Below are positions 49,293 through 56,786 of a DNA stretch of 64,000 nucleotides, one piece after another. Below the pieces are notes generated by a model that saw nothing but the letters and a program-made list of their open reading frames with translations, made no database searches and was not told the DNA's origin. The position numbers were made by a program, and so were the translations under genes. This DNA is from Parvularculaceae bacterium (lineage in GTDB: Bacteria > Pseudomonadota > Alphaproteobacteria > Caulobacterales > Parvularculaceae), in NCBI GenBank assembly GCA_021776465.1, contig JAJFFU010000113.1, forward strand, positions 1 through 64,000, read 5' to 3'. Numbering within the stretch: the stretch's first letter is position 1; each line of letters starts with the position of its first letter.

Positions 49293-49898
49293 ATGTCGTT
49301 AATGGTAATGCCACATTCAATTTTTCTACACGTACCCAGAACAGGCGGCACATGGGTAAATCGCGTGGCAGAAGAACATGTTCACGGAGCATACACGCTT
49401 GAGGATACAGGGCACACGTCTTTCCCTAAAGCTCATCAATTCAATACTGGAAATAAGCGCACATTTATGCTTTTTGTTCGTCACCCTCTTGCATGGTATA
49501 AGAGCTATTACAGGAGAAGAAGGAAGTTGGGCTGGACGCCATGCCCAGAAGACGAAACCTGGAAAAGTGATACTTTTGACGGATATGTAAATAATGTTAT
49601 TGATGGCAAGGGCCAAAGGGCATATGTGTCTCGTATGTACAGGCGTTTTGTGGATGACTATGAAGATATGGGCGCAGGAGAACTTTTGGTTGGTAGATAT
49701 GAAACATTAGTGAATGATTTTATTGGATTCTTAGATCTTGTTGGAGAAAAATATAGTCGAGAAGGTATTTCCAATTTCGGCAGGCGCGGTGTGACAACAG
49801 AAGAAAAACTTATGTACACAGACGCCCAAATTGCACAATTGATGGAAATAGAGAAGGAAGCCCTTGACAAATACGAATATGTGGGGTATACTCAGTGA
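49293..49898 (+). CDS. Sulfotransferase-family protein
   Basis: ATG 49293 follows AAAGGAG. FLHVPRTGGTWV (residue about 11-22) matches the 5'-phosphosulfate-binding loop of PAPS sulfotransferases; LFVRHPLAWYKS is the 3'-phosphate region. It probably moves sulfate from PAPS onto a sugar or other acceptor. With the sugar enzymes it suggests sulfated glycan decoration. A promoter is embedded at its 3' end. Confidence 0.8.
   Translation: MSLMVMPHSIFLHVPRTGGTWVNRVAEEHVHGAYTLEDTGHTSFPKAHQFNTGNKRTFMLFVRHPLAWYKSYYRRRRKLGWTPCPEDETWKSDTFDGYVNNVIDGKGQRAYVSRMYRRFVDDYEDMGAGELLVGRYETLVNDFIGFLDLVGEKYSREGISNFGRRGVTTEEKLMYTDAQIAQLMEIEKEALDKYEYVGYTQ
49864..49892 (+). promoter_or_regulatory. Sigma70-type promoter in the sulfotransferase 3' end
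   Basis: Perfect TTGACA (49864-49869), 17 bases, TATACT (49887-49892). Probably drives the following small gene and tRNA-Ile/tRNA-Pro region. Confidence 0.72.
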
Positions 49899-50155
49899 GA
49901 AAGTTAACTGCGCATGGCGATGAAGAAATTGAATGCGCGGTGAACAATCTGTCTCGGGAAGCTGGTGATGTATATATGCACCCGAAAGTATTTATGAAAT
50001 TGAGAAAAATGAGTTGTTTCGATCCTTGCAGAAGAAGGGTGTTGCTTATGACAGGATATATGGGCACTTTCAGAAATAAAGGTGAGGAAGCAGAAATTTG
50101 GTTGGATAGATCTTTACAGGAAGGGGAGATTGCTATAAAAAATACAGACCTATAG
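49895..50155 (+). CDS. Hypothetical protein (86 aa) overlapping tRNA-Ile
   Basis: GTG 49895 overlaps the previous TGA. The promoter at 49864 would start inside this gene, so it would be translated from the upstream transcript or from an internal ATG at 49976. Basic, with one CDPCRRR segment. Its last ten bases are also the 5' end of tRNA-Ile. Function unknown. Confidence 0.5.
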   Translation: MRKLTAHGDEEIECAVNNLSREAGDVYMHPKVFMKLRKMSCFDPCRRRVLLMTGYMGTFRNKGEEAEIWLDRSLQEGEIAIKNTDL

Positions 50156-50222
50156 CCAAGACGGTAAGGCGTCACTCTGATGAAGTGAAAATACACTGGT
50201 TCGATTCCAGTTGGGTCTACCA
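50146..50222 (+). tRNA. tRNA-Ile(GAU)
   Basis: Acceptor AGACCTA with TGGGTCT, D arm with GG, anticodon arm TCACT-CTGATGA-AGTGA (GAU), T arm ACTGG-TTCGATT-CCAGT, encoded ACCA. A complete, normal cloverleaf. It overlaps the end of the preceding ORF by ten bases. Confidence 0.85.
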
Positions 50223-50223
50223 T

Positions 50224-50299
50224 ATCTCTCCCCGTAGCGACACAACCTGGGCGACGGCCAATTTAAGGGAGGAACTGATAGGGATGTGAGCGGAGAGGT
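50224..50299 (+). ncRNA. tRNA-sized structured RNA between tRNA-Ile and tRNA-Pro
   Basis: ATCTCTCC (50224-50231) pairs with GGAGAGGT (50292-50299), one G-T pair, spanning 76 bases. No T loop or anticodon arm is recognised. It is in the same position as the structure at 48998 (after a tRNA) and may be a degenerate tRNA or an unknown small RNA. Confidence 0.3.
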
Positions 50300-50303
50300 A
50301 ACA

Positions 50304-50378
50304 CAGGGCATGGCGAAGTTTGGTCTACCGCGACGGCTTTGGAGGCCGTAGACTCAGGTTCAAATCCTGATGCCTTGA
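50304..50378 (+). tRNA. tRNA-Pro(UGG)
   Basis: Acceptor CAGGGCA with TGCCTTG, D arm with GG, anticodon arm ACGGC-TTTGGAG-GCCGT (UGG), T arm with TTCAAAT, no encoded CCA. Normal cloverleaf otherwise. Confidence 0.82.
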
Positions 50379-50415
50379 TTATGTTGATTTCTGAGGAATA
50401 TTGTGGAGAAACGAA

Positions 50416-50835
50416 ATGAGAAATGTGATCCTTGGTGTGTTTATTGCTGTGCTTTTTTCTGGCTGTATTGCCTTTCCACCGAATGGAGAATTGTCAACAA
50501 TGGCCCAAGAGGAATGGGAGAGGTCGGGTCCTGCTGACGAAATCAGCAGTCTTAACGTGGAAGGGCACTATTGTATTGGAACCCCAGCATACTATGTTGA
50601 TTATTCAACTCATACTGTACGAGTGTATGTGCCATATGGGCTCACTCTAATGGCTCGTCCTATTATGAGGTATGAACTTAGCAAGGCAGCGTGGCATATG
50701 AATGCTATTATGAAGGCACATCCTTGTGTTGCATTTTTTGCAGGGCTAGATTCTACATTTCACCTACCAACAAGTGAGCTTCATAGCTGGTATAGGGTGC
50801 TATTCCCAGGAGAACTAAAAGAGGAAAATGAGTGA
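50416..50835 (+). CDS. Lipoprotein (139 aa)
   Basis: ATG 50416 gives a short hydrophobic leader and a lipobox FSGC with Cys at about residue 16. The mature part is beta-rich, with CIGTPAYYVD and an aromatic C-terminus. It would be lipid-anchored in the host envelope. The preceding TTG 50401 is a weaker start. Function unknown. Confidence 0.68.
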   Translation: MRNVILGVFIAVLFSGCIAFPPNGELSTMAQEEWERSGPADEISSLNVEGHYCIGTPAYYVDYSTHTVRVYVPYGLTLMARPIMRYELSKAAWHMNAIMKAHPCVAFFAGLDSTFHLPTSELHSWYRVLFPGELKEENE

Positions 50836-51118
50836 AAAACATCTAATCATTCTTGAAGGAGGGCCTCTTGATGGTAAGAGGCTAGAGAGTAATAAGTTCC
50901 AGGGTGAAACAATAAAAGTGAAATATTATCCAAATAGGCTAAAAAATAATGAAAAATGGCCAAAGGGTGATAGTTGGCAGTGGGACGCTCAAATGGCAGT
51001 AAAGGTGCCAGGGTTGGACATGAAAGAAAGGGAAGCGACGTACAAGAGAAGCGTGAAAGTGGTTCTAGATAATTGGCATGATTCGGCGATCAGATATTAC
51101 ACATTTATCAAGGATTGA
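50828..51118 (+). CDS. Hypothetical protein (96 aa)
   Basis: Start overlaps the lipoprotein end by eight bases. LEGGPLDGKRL near residue 10 is a turn common in small phage proteins of unknown role. Beta-rich and basic. The stop is directly before the TGCTATTGTA element at 51121. Confidence 0.55.
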   Translation: MSEKHLIILEGGPLDGKRLESNKFQGETIKVKYYPNRLKNNEKWPKGDSWQWDAQMAVKVPGLDMKEREATYKRSVKVVLDNWHDSAIRYYTFIKD

Positions 51119-51120
51119 CG

Positions 51121-51130
51121 TGCTATTGTA
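51121..51130 (+). promoter_or_regulatory. TGCTATTGTA element, candidate phage promoter
   Basis: Third copy, three bases after the previous stop. Between it and the terminator at 51187 lies no gene, only a hairpin and a pyrimidine-rich stretch, so a short RNA of about 90 bases is possible. Confidence 0.4.
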
Positions 51131-51186
51131 TACGTGTACGATGCCCACGGGCGTTGTATATCTATCCCCTTTCTTTCGCTTGTCCT

Positions 51187-51222
51187 AAATCCCCTGCACA
51201 TTAGGTGTGCGGGGGATTTTTT
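51187..51222 (+). terminator. Intrinsic terminator
   Basis: ATCCCCTGCACA pairs with TGTGCGGGGGAT (one G-T pair), loop TTAGG, then a T-run. It ends whatever starts at the TGCTATTGTA element. Confidence 0.88.
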
Positions 51223-51244
51223 GTAGAAAAACTGATAAAAGAAC

Positions 51245-51273
51245 TTGAAACATGAAGCAAAATGGTGTATAAT
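51245..51273 (+). promoter_or_regulatory. Sigma70-type promoter
   Basis: TTGAAA (51245-51250), 17 bases, perfect TATAAT (51268-51273). Drives the coiled-coil gene at 51295, whose GGAGG ribosome site is at 51282. Confidence 0.78.
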
Positions 51274-51294
51274 CTAATAATGGAGGAAAAACAC

Positions 51295-52122
51295 ATGGAT
51301 TTGGAAAAACTGATAAATGAGGCGTCAACCTATATTGACACACTTGAGAAGAAGCTCAAGGACGCCCAAAGGATCGCTAAAGAGAATCTTGACCTGAATG
51401 ATGAACTTGAGAAGGAAAATAAGGAAATCAAGAAGGAGAAGAAGGCTCTAAACAAGGAAAGCCTAGATCTCAAGCGTGAGAATGACGCACTTTCTGAACG
51501 CATCGAGCGGATGCTTGGTACAGTAGAGCATAACGACTCAGAGTATAAGGGTTTGCTCAAGAAGTACAGGGCGGAAAAGATCGATAAGGAAAAGGCTGAA
51601 CACGCTCTAAAGAAGGCTGATCTAGCTCGTAAGATCGATCATGATGAGATCGATGCCAAGGCAGAAAAAATTATCAGCCTATTGAGTAATCTGCGTGACA
51701 GGGATTCTGTGATCAAGATTTTGAAGACTGATAGAGATTTCTTCAAGTATCTTTGGAACCAGGCACAAGACGATTTTCATGCTCTAAAAAAGAAGCCAGA
51801 GGAAGCTGAAAAGCAACTTGCGGCATGGAAGGCTAGAGCAGAGAAGCTAGCTGACGACATCAAAAAGATGGCAGCAGAAAACAGTGGGATGAAGAAGGAA
51901 ATAGAGGGGTATGAAGCTGCTGCCAAGCTTATTGTTGAAGAAGTGAGCAAGCCCTTTCCTGCTGCCAAGCTTATTGTTGAAGAAGTGAGCAAGCCCTTTA
52001 TTGATCTTGCTGAGTCTGAGCTAAAGAGCATGGATGCGAGCTTTGATAGTTTGAGCAAGATGTTGGACGAGGAACTGAAGAATATTGACGAATTTCTGAA
52101 ACGTCAGATGGGTTTGAAGTAA
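51295..52122 (+). CDS. Coiled-coil protein (275 aa)
   Basis: ATG 51295, behind a strong promoter and GGAGG. Nearly the whole length is Lys/Glu/Leu heptad sequence, one long predicted coiled coil, with an exact tandem duplication of 14 residues near the C-terminal third (AAKLIVEEVSKPF twice). Many AAG and CTC codons suggest high expression. Likely a structural or host-interaction protein. No catalytic motif. Confidence 0.65.
   Translation: MDLEKLINEASTYIDTLEKKLKDAQRIAKENLDLNDELEKENKEIKKEKKALNKESLDLKRENDALSERIERMLGTVEHNDSEYKGLLKKYRAEKIDKEKAEHALKKADLARKIDHDEIDAKAEKIISLLSNLRDRDSVIKILKTDRDFFKYLWNQAQDDFHALKKKPEEAEKQLAAWKARAEKLADDIKKMAAENSGMKKEIEGYEAAAKLIVEEVSKPFPAAKLIVEEVSKPFIDLAESELKSMDASFDSLSKMLDEELKNIDEFLKRQMGLK
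51917..51999 (+). repeat. Tandem 42-base duplication
   Basis: Bases 51917-51957 and 51959-51999 are identical over 41 positions with a 42-base period, keeping the frame. Very recent duplication by slippage. Confidence 0.9.
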
Positions 52123-52165
52123 ATATTTCTATTCATTAGGAAGTTGTACAGTAGGAGATATGCTT

Positions 52166-52852
52166 ATGTTAAAGCGTATTATAGAAAGTAAAGATGTGGG
52201 AGAGAGATTTTCTAAGCGGCGCGTCACTAACCAGGAGGTTTTCAATTATGTAGCGCCGGCTATGTTGAAGCAGGGACGTTGTTATGCCCCGGGGTTTGGC
52301 ATTAGGTATGAATTGCCTAGGGGTAAGTATTGGACGGGAAGAAGGTATCGCACTTCACAGATTGTTCTACTCTATGAGCGTAGAGATACGGCAGACGGAG
52401 TAAAAGAATTCAAGAAGCGCGTGCAGAAGTTTGCAGGAGATAAGGAATTTATGATTGCTCATGAATCCAGATACTCTCCAGTTAGGATGCTTTTCCCTCC
52501 AGTTACGGAGCAGTCATATGAATCGTGGGAATCGTCTTACGAAGGATATGCGTGCAATTATGGTGGTATTGGTTGGGCATTGGGGAAGATGGGGTATGAT
52601 TTGGAATTTCTTCGTGCCATTCAGGATTTGCATGATGATATTAGTGTCAGACCTGTCGATTGGGCGTACAGTTTGAATAAACTTGCTAGGCGGTTTGAAA
52701 TCCGTGGAGTAAGGTCTGACTGGAGAGAACTCGTCCATGAACAGGAATGGGATTATCATTCACCTGATACGAGAGAGGGGTTGGATTGGTTGCGCCTAGC
52801 AGCTTATAATCCAGAAGTTGTAAGGAAGAGGAGGATGGAAGAAGATGATTAA
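52166..52852 (+). CDS. Hypothetical protein (228 aa)
   Basis: ATG 52166 is eight bases from GGAG; ATG 52160 is an alternative. The protein is rich in Arg, Tyr and Glu, with a region SYEGYACNYGGIGWALG. No recognised domain. It overlaps the next start by eight bases. Confidence 0.62.
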   Translation: MLKRIIESKDVGERFSKRRVTNQEVFNYVAPAMLKQGRCYAPGFGIRYELPRGKYWTGRRYRTSQIVLLYERRDTADGVKEFKKRVQKFAGDKEFMIAHESRYSPVRMLFPPVTEQSYESWESSYEGYACNYGGIGWALGKMGYDLEFLRAIQDLHDDISVRPVDWAYSLNKLARRFEIRGVRSDWRELVHEQEWDYHSPDTREGLDWLRLAAYNPEVVRKRRMEEDD

Positions 52853-53315
52853 AATTGTAGTGAAAAATGGTGATGGTGTGGATTTCTCCTGTTTTGGATG
52901 GGTTGAATACCTCACTCTAGTTGATGAAAGAGATGTTATGAGTAATCAGGACGTAATTCAGTTCCTTGAATACCTCGATACTTTTGAGTCATGGGAATTT
53001 CTTCCGAGAGGAGCCACTATCAGAAAGACTAATGGTGATCTTGTCATCGACACCGCGAATGCAGATTTTCCGAATAAGGTGACGGTTGTAAAGCTGTATC
53101 CTGAAATCGAGCGAGAAATTGGTATCAAGCGTGCGGCTGATTATGGAGGAATGTCTTTCTACGTTCGTGGAGAGTATTCGAAAAAGGAAGGGAGAATGAT
53201 TGCTGCTCGGCGTGCTGCTGAGCACATTTGTGGCGAGTCGCTTACGTTCATCAACAATGACGTTGAAGAATCTGGCACTCTTGTTTACTATTTCGTTGCA
53301 GACAAAGTTCTGTAA
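52845..53315 (+). CDS. Hypothetical protein (156 aa)
   Basis: ATG 52845 overlaps the previous gene. The 156 residues contain an ordered beta/alpha pattern and one Cys; not recognised. Ends about 35 bases before the lipoprotein gene. Confidence 0.6.
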   Translation: MIKIVVKNGDGVDFSCFGWVEYLTLVDERDVMSNQDVIQFLEYLDTFESWEFLPRGATIRKTNGDLVIDTANADFPNKVTVVKLYPEIEREIGIKRAADYGGMSFYVRGEYSKKEGRMIAARRAAEHICGESLTFINNDVEESGTLVYYFVADKVL

Positions 53316-53350
53316 TATATTTTGTGGAAAACTTTTAGGAGGATGGAAAT

Positions 53351-53965
53351 ATGTATCGCATTGTGATTATGTTGTTTATCGCTTTAACTGTAATGGGTTG
53401 TACGACAACTCATGAGGAACTCGCTACGATTGGTGGTAAGACTTTTCACGCCATGTACGCTCGTCCCGCTGGTGCTCCTGCTGCGACTATGCTTGTAGAG
53501 GAGAGTTTCACTACGGAAGTGCTGGCCGATGGTACTGAATCTCGAAAGAGCGGTGCTGTTGAGCTAAAGGCTTCATGGAGTCAGAAGGACATGGCAACGA
53601 CGGCTGTTGAGGGTGTATTCTCGACTGCTTCCAGTGCTGTGTATGGGCTCTCTTGGGAGGCTATTCGTGGACCGGATAAGCACGAGGAACATATTAGTGT
53701 AGATGGTGGTGGTGACGGCGATACCACTGTAACTGGTGGTGGAGCAAGTGCTGAATCGTCTTCTACTTCTAATAGTAAGAGCAAGAGTAAGAGTACGGCC
53801 ACTCAGAGCCAAAAGCAGAGCCAGAGCCAGAAGCATGCTAAGGTGAAGCACAAGGCTCCTAAAAAGAAGCATAAGAAGAAGCCTGCGCCTATGTGTAAGC
53901 CGAAGAAGCACAAGAAGAAGGGCAAGGGGCATCACAAGGGTAAGCACGGCAGTAAGGACGACTAG
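53351..53965 (+). CDS. Lipoprotein with Ser/Gln/Lys/His-rich tail
   Basis: A signal peptide ends in lipobox VMGC with Cys 17. The mature N-terminal half is Gly/Ala/Thr-rich; the C-terminal 80 residues are repeated Ser-Lys, Gln-Ser and Lys-Lys-His stretches, very basic. It would be anchored at the outer surface or periplasm with a positively charged tail that could bind polyanions such as LPS or DNA. A strong terminator follows. Confidence 0.65.
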   Translation: MYRIVIMLFIALTVMGCTTTHEELATIGGKTFHAMYARPAGAPAATMLVEESFTTEVLADGTESRKSGAVELKASWSQKDMATTAVEGVFSTASSAVYGLSWEAIRGPDKHEEHISVDGGGDGDTTVTGGGASAESSSTSNSKSKSKSTATQSQKQSQSQKHAKVKHKAPKKKHKKKPAPMCKPKKHKKKGKGHHKGKHGSKDD

Positions 53966-53982
53966 AGGATTTGTACAATATG

Positions 53983-54012
53983 GGGAGGCGGGTCATCCGC
54001 CTCCCTGTTTTT
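53983..54012 (+). terminator. Intrinsic terminator
   Basis: Perfect 9-bp stem GGGAGGCGG / CCGCCTCCC with a five-base loop, then TGTTTTT. It separates the lipoprotein from the sugar dehydratase. Confidence 0.88.
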
Positions 54013-54031
54013 ATTTGGAGGGGGAAGGAAG

Positions 54032-55084
54032 ATTACTAGAAAAATTGCACTAATCACGGGAATCACGGGGCAAGATGGAAGTTACATGGCAGACCTGTTG
54101 TTAGAAAAGGGATATGAAGTATATGGGCTAGTAAGAAGAAGCGCTACTCCTAATCACTGGAGAATAGCCCACATAAAAGACAGGATAACACTTATAGAAG
54201 GTGATCTGTCAGATGATGAATCATTACACCGAGCTATTGCGCAGTTACCAGGACAAATGGGTGAAAACCTAAGTAAGTCTGGAATCCACATAGATGCGTA
54301 CAAAACTGAACTAGAAGTTTATAATTTCGCTGCCAATAGTTTTGTAGGTAATAGTTGGGATAATCCTATTAACCACATGGATGTGAACGCCCTAGGTGTG
54401 ATACGCCTCTTAAATGCAGTGCGCCGCCTACGACCAGATGCCAAAGTATATCTAGCTGGGTCATCAGAACAATTTGGTAAGGTGCAGGAAACCCCGCAAA
54501 AAGAGTCTACGCCATTTTATCCTAGGTCTCCGTATGGTGTAGCGAAAGTAGCGCAATATTGGACAGGGGTAAATTATAGAGAATCTTATAACATGTTCAT
54601 TTGTTGTGGATTATTGTTTAATCATGAATCTGCGCGCAGAACCGATTGTTTTGTTACACAGAAGATTGTGAAAGGTATGAGGGCGAGAGTCCCTTTTCAA
54701 CTTGGCAACATAGATAGTAAGAGAGACTGGGGACACGCGAAAGATTATGTGAGAGGTGCATATTTGATGCTCCAACAGGATGAACCTGATGATTTTGTTC
54801 TTGCTACAGGAGAAACACATAGCGTTAGAGATTTCGTAGAAACAACGATGAAATTCCATTACCCTCCTGCGAAATGGGAATGGAAAGGTGAAGGGTTGGA
54901 TGAAGTTGGTGGATATATTACTAAAAATGGATTTCAACCAAAAATTACTATCTCTGAAGAATTTTACAGACCAGCCGAAGTTGACCTCCTGCTTGGCGAT
55001 GCAACGAAAGCAAAAAAAATATTAGGATGGGAACCAGAATATACATTTGAGGCTCTGGTGGAGGAGATGATGAATGCTGTTTGA
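54032..55084 (+). CDS. gmd: GDP-mannose 4,6-dehydratase-like, apparent ATT start
   Basis: GDP-D-mannose is converted to GDP-4-keto-6-deoxy-mannose, precursor of fucose or related deoxysugars. The Rossmann motif GITGQDGSYMADLL lies at the very N-terminus and is upstream of the first ATG (54086). No ATG, GTG or TTG is present in this frame between the terminator and the motif, but ATT 54032 sits behind GGAGGGGGAAGG. So AUU initiation or a one-base sequence error is needed. Other signatures: SSEQFG and a YPRSPYGVAKV catalytic Tyr-Lys. The usual partner reductase (Fcl/Rmd) is not adjacent. Confidence 0.8.
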   Translation: MTRKIALITGITGQDGSYMADLLLEKGYEVYGLVRRSATPNHWRIAHIKDRITLIEGDLSDDESLHRAIAQLPGQMGENLSKSGIHIDAYKTELEVYNFAANSFVGNSWDNPINHMDVNALGVIRLLNAVRRLRPDAKVYLAGSSEQFGKVQETPQKESTPFYPRSPYGVAKVAQYWTGVNYRESYNMFICCGLLFNHESARRTDCFVTQKIVKGMRARVPFQLGNIDSKRDWGHAKDYVRGAYLMLQQDEPDDFVLATGETHSVRDFVETTMKFHYPPAKWEWKGEGLDEVGGYITKNGFQPKITISEEFYRPAEVDLLLGDATKAKKILGWEPEYTFEALVEEMMNAV

Positions 55085-55499
55085 GATGGGGCAGGATATT
55101 GAGTCGTTCCAGGCTAAGGTGTTTGAATTATTCATTTTGTACACAAGAAATTGGAATGATAAGTTCAAAGAGTTTGGATCAGTGGGAACAATGATCGCAA
55201 TGAGTAGTAAGATTGACCAACTAAGAAAAATCACGAAGGGAGGAATCAGAATCCCCACTGACTCACATGTTCAGTCTCTCCTACAGAATATTGCTATTCT
55301 TGCCATTGTTACGCTCATGGAAATAGAACAGCATGAAGAAAAAGAATTAATGCATATACCAGAGATTGATCAAAAAATGATTCTCAGACTTATCAATGAC
55401 CAATATGCGAGTGGTGATGACATAGTGATATTCGGTTCTGATGACGAGGAGGAGGAGGACGATGACGAATTTGAGTCAGGAGATCGAGCAGTACTTTAA
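55074..55499 (+). CDS. Hypothetical protein with acidic tail (141 aa)
   Basis: ATG 55074 overlaps the dehydratase end by 11 bases; GAGGAG upstream. First 110 residues helical; the last 25 are an Asp/Glu run. The acidic tail overlaps the next gene's ribosome site. Function unknown. Confidence 0.58.
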   Translation: MLFEMGQDIESFQAKVFELFILYTRNWNDKFKEFGSVGTMIAMSSKIDQLRKITKGGIRIPTDSHVQSLLQNIAILAIVTLMEIEQHEEKELMHIPEIDQKMILRLINDQYASGDDIVIFGSDDEEEEDDDEFESGDRAVL

Positions 55500-55899
55500 T
55501 CCTAAATTGGCCGAGGTTGTAAATGTAGTGCCGGTAGACGAGGTGTTTGATTTGCAACATCTAATTCAGGGAAACAAAAATAGGATAAAAGAGCTTGAAA
55601 ACCGGATAAAGCATGGTAAACTTACAGAGAAGCAAAACGATAAGGCTCTTTCTGAATACATGTTAGAATTGGTTATGCAGAAGCGACTAGCCCATCAAAA
55701 CCCTCAACAGAGCGACAGTCATGATGAGCAGCTTGAAGAAGACGATGATCAATACCTCAAAGAAGCTCCAGTACAGGATGATCAAAGACCTGTAGACGAG
55801 AATATGAGGCTCAGAGACGACAAAATGCTGCACGATGATATTGATGGCAAGCCATACCCGAGCAAGATAAACGAGGTGCATAACCCAAGGAGGGTATGA
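55462..55899 (+). CDS. Hypothetical polar protein (145 aa)
   Basis: ATG 55462 follows GAGGAGGAGG and lies inside the previous gene's acidic tail (38-base overlap). Gln/Asp/Glu-rich, probably coiled coil then disordered. Function unknown. Confidence 0.57.
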   Translation: MTNLSQEIEQYFNPKLAEVVNVVPVDEVFDLQHLIQGNKNRIKELENRIKHGKLTEKQNDKALSEYMLELVMQKRLAHQNPQQSDSHDEQLEEDDDQYLKEAPVQDDQRPVDENMRLRDDKMLHDDIDGKPYPSKINEVHNPRRV

Positions 55900-56147
55900 T
55901 GCGTCCCAGCAATGATAAACAAAGCTGGTATTACAAAGGTGAAAGGGTTGGGCCTATGCTCAACAAAGAAGGTAGGGTGGTTTTTTCAATTCCCTGTATT
56001 AACACCAAAACTCATTCTGTACACGAGAAGCATATAGAGTGGGAATCGATTGGTGAGATGGCATACGCTTCTATGGATAAAATAATTTCTTGTAATAAAT
56101 GTAAATTAAAGGTGCAACTAACCAATAATAATATGAGAGATGTCTGA
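55896..56147 (+). CDS. Small hypothetical protein (83 aa)
   Basis: ATG 55896 overlaps the previous stop (ATGA). Contains CINTK and a CNKCK near the end, a possible metal site. Function unknown. Confidence 0.55.
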   Translation: MMRPSNDKQSWYYKGERVGPMLNKEGRVVFSIPCINTKTHSVHEKHIEWESIGEMAYASMDKIISCNKCKLKVQLTNNNMRDV

Positions 56148-56149
56148 TA

Positions 56150-56662
56150 ATGTTGTTCAGTGTTACGTCTGAGTTTCAGGCAAAAAAAGTGAACGGATGG
56201 GAGCTTACTGGGAGCGATGCAAAATCCTTAATAAATGAGGCTATGACAAGGTTAGAAGGTGATGGCAAAATTGCCCAGTGTATTACTATGGGTGAAGAGT
56301 TTTTCTTGACACACGTTGAAAAATTAGAAGCATTCATGCCTGACTATTACCCAGATTTACTTTCAAATAGATATTACAGGAAGTTTCCGCATTTTTTCGA
56401 GAATAATGATACGAAGGGAACGTTGTATAACGCAGTTGTTGTGGCATCTTGCTATGGCGAAGACGATGAATGCAGAGTGTATAGCGTAAATGGCAAAAAT
56501 GAGTATGATGTGTACATTATCAAAATTATAAAGGAGAAAGGACATGGAAGAAATGAAGAAGAGCGGCAGCCACTACAAGCAGATGATTCAGAGGACGGAT
56601 CTCCTGGCGGACAAGTTGCACAAGCTGACAGCCGCAGTGAGAAGCCTAGAGGAGAAGGTTGA
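56150..56662 (+). CDS. Hypothetical protein whose tail overlaps the next gene
   Basis: ATG 56150, two bases after the previous TAA. First 130 residues look like a folded domain; the last 40 are Gly/Arg/Asp-rich and are read out of frame over the start of the 56544 gene (119 bases). The overlapping end may not be conserved. Function unknown. Confidence 0.52.
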   Translation: MLFSVTSEFQAKKVNGWELTGSDAKSLINEAMTRLEGDGKIAQCITMGEEFFLTHVEKLEAFMPDYYPDLLSNRYYRKFPHFFENNDTKGTLYNAVVVASCYGEDDECRVYSVNGKNEYDVYIIKIIKEKGHGRNEEERQPLQADDSEDGSPGGQVAQADSRSEKPRGEG

Positions 56663-56783
56663 CGTTGAACAGATGCTTGTTATGAAGCGTGAGATTGCTG
56701 ATCTCAGGGCCGAGCTTGCTTCTGTGAAGGAGCTTGCGAAGAAGAAGGTTGCTGGACGTCCAAAGAAGAAAGTAGAGGCGTAA
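56544..56783 (+). CDS. Small coiled-coil protein (79 aa)
   Basis: ATG 56544 follows AAAGGAGAAAGG. A helical Lys/Glu/Leu protein with a basic end (KKKVAGRPKKKVEA), perhaps DNA-binding. It overlaps the 56150 gene by 119 bases in another frame. Just upstream of the DNA methyltransferase. Confidence 0.58.
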   Translation: MEEMKKSGSHYKQMIQRTDLLADKLHKLTAAVRSLEEKVDVEQMLVMKREIADLRAELASVKELAKKKVAGRPKKKVEA

Positions 56784-56786
56784 TAT

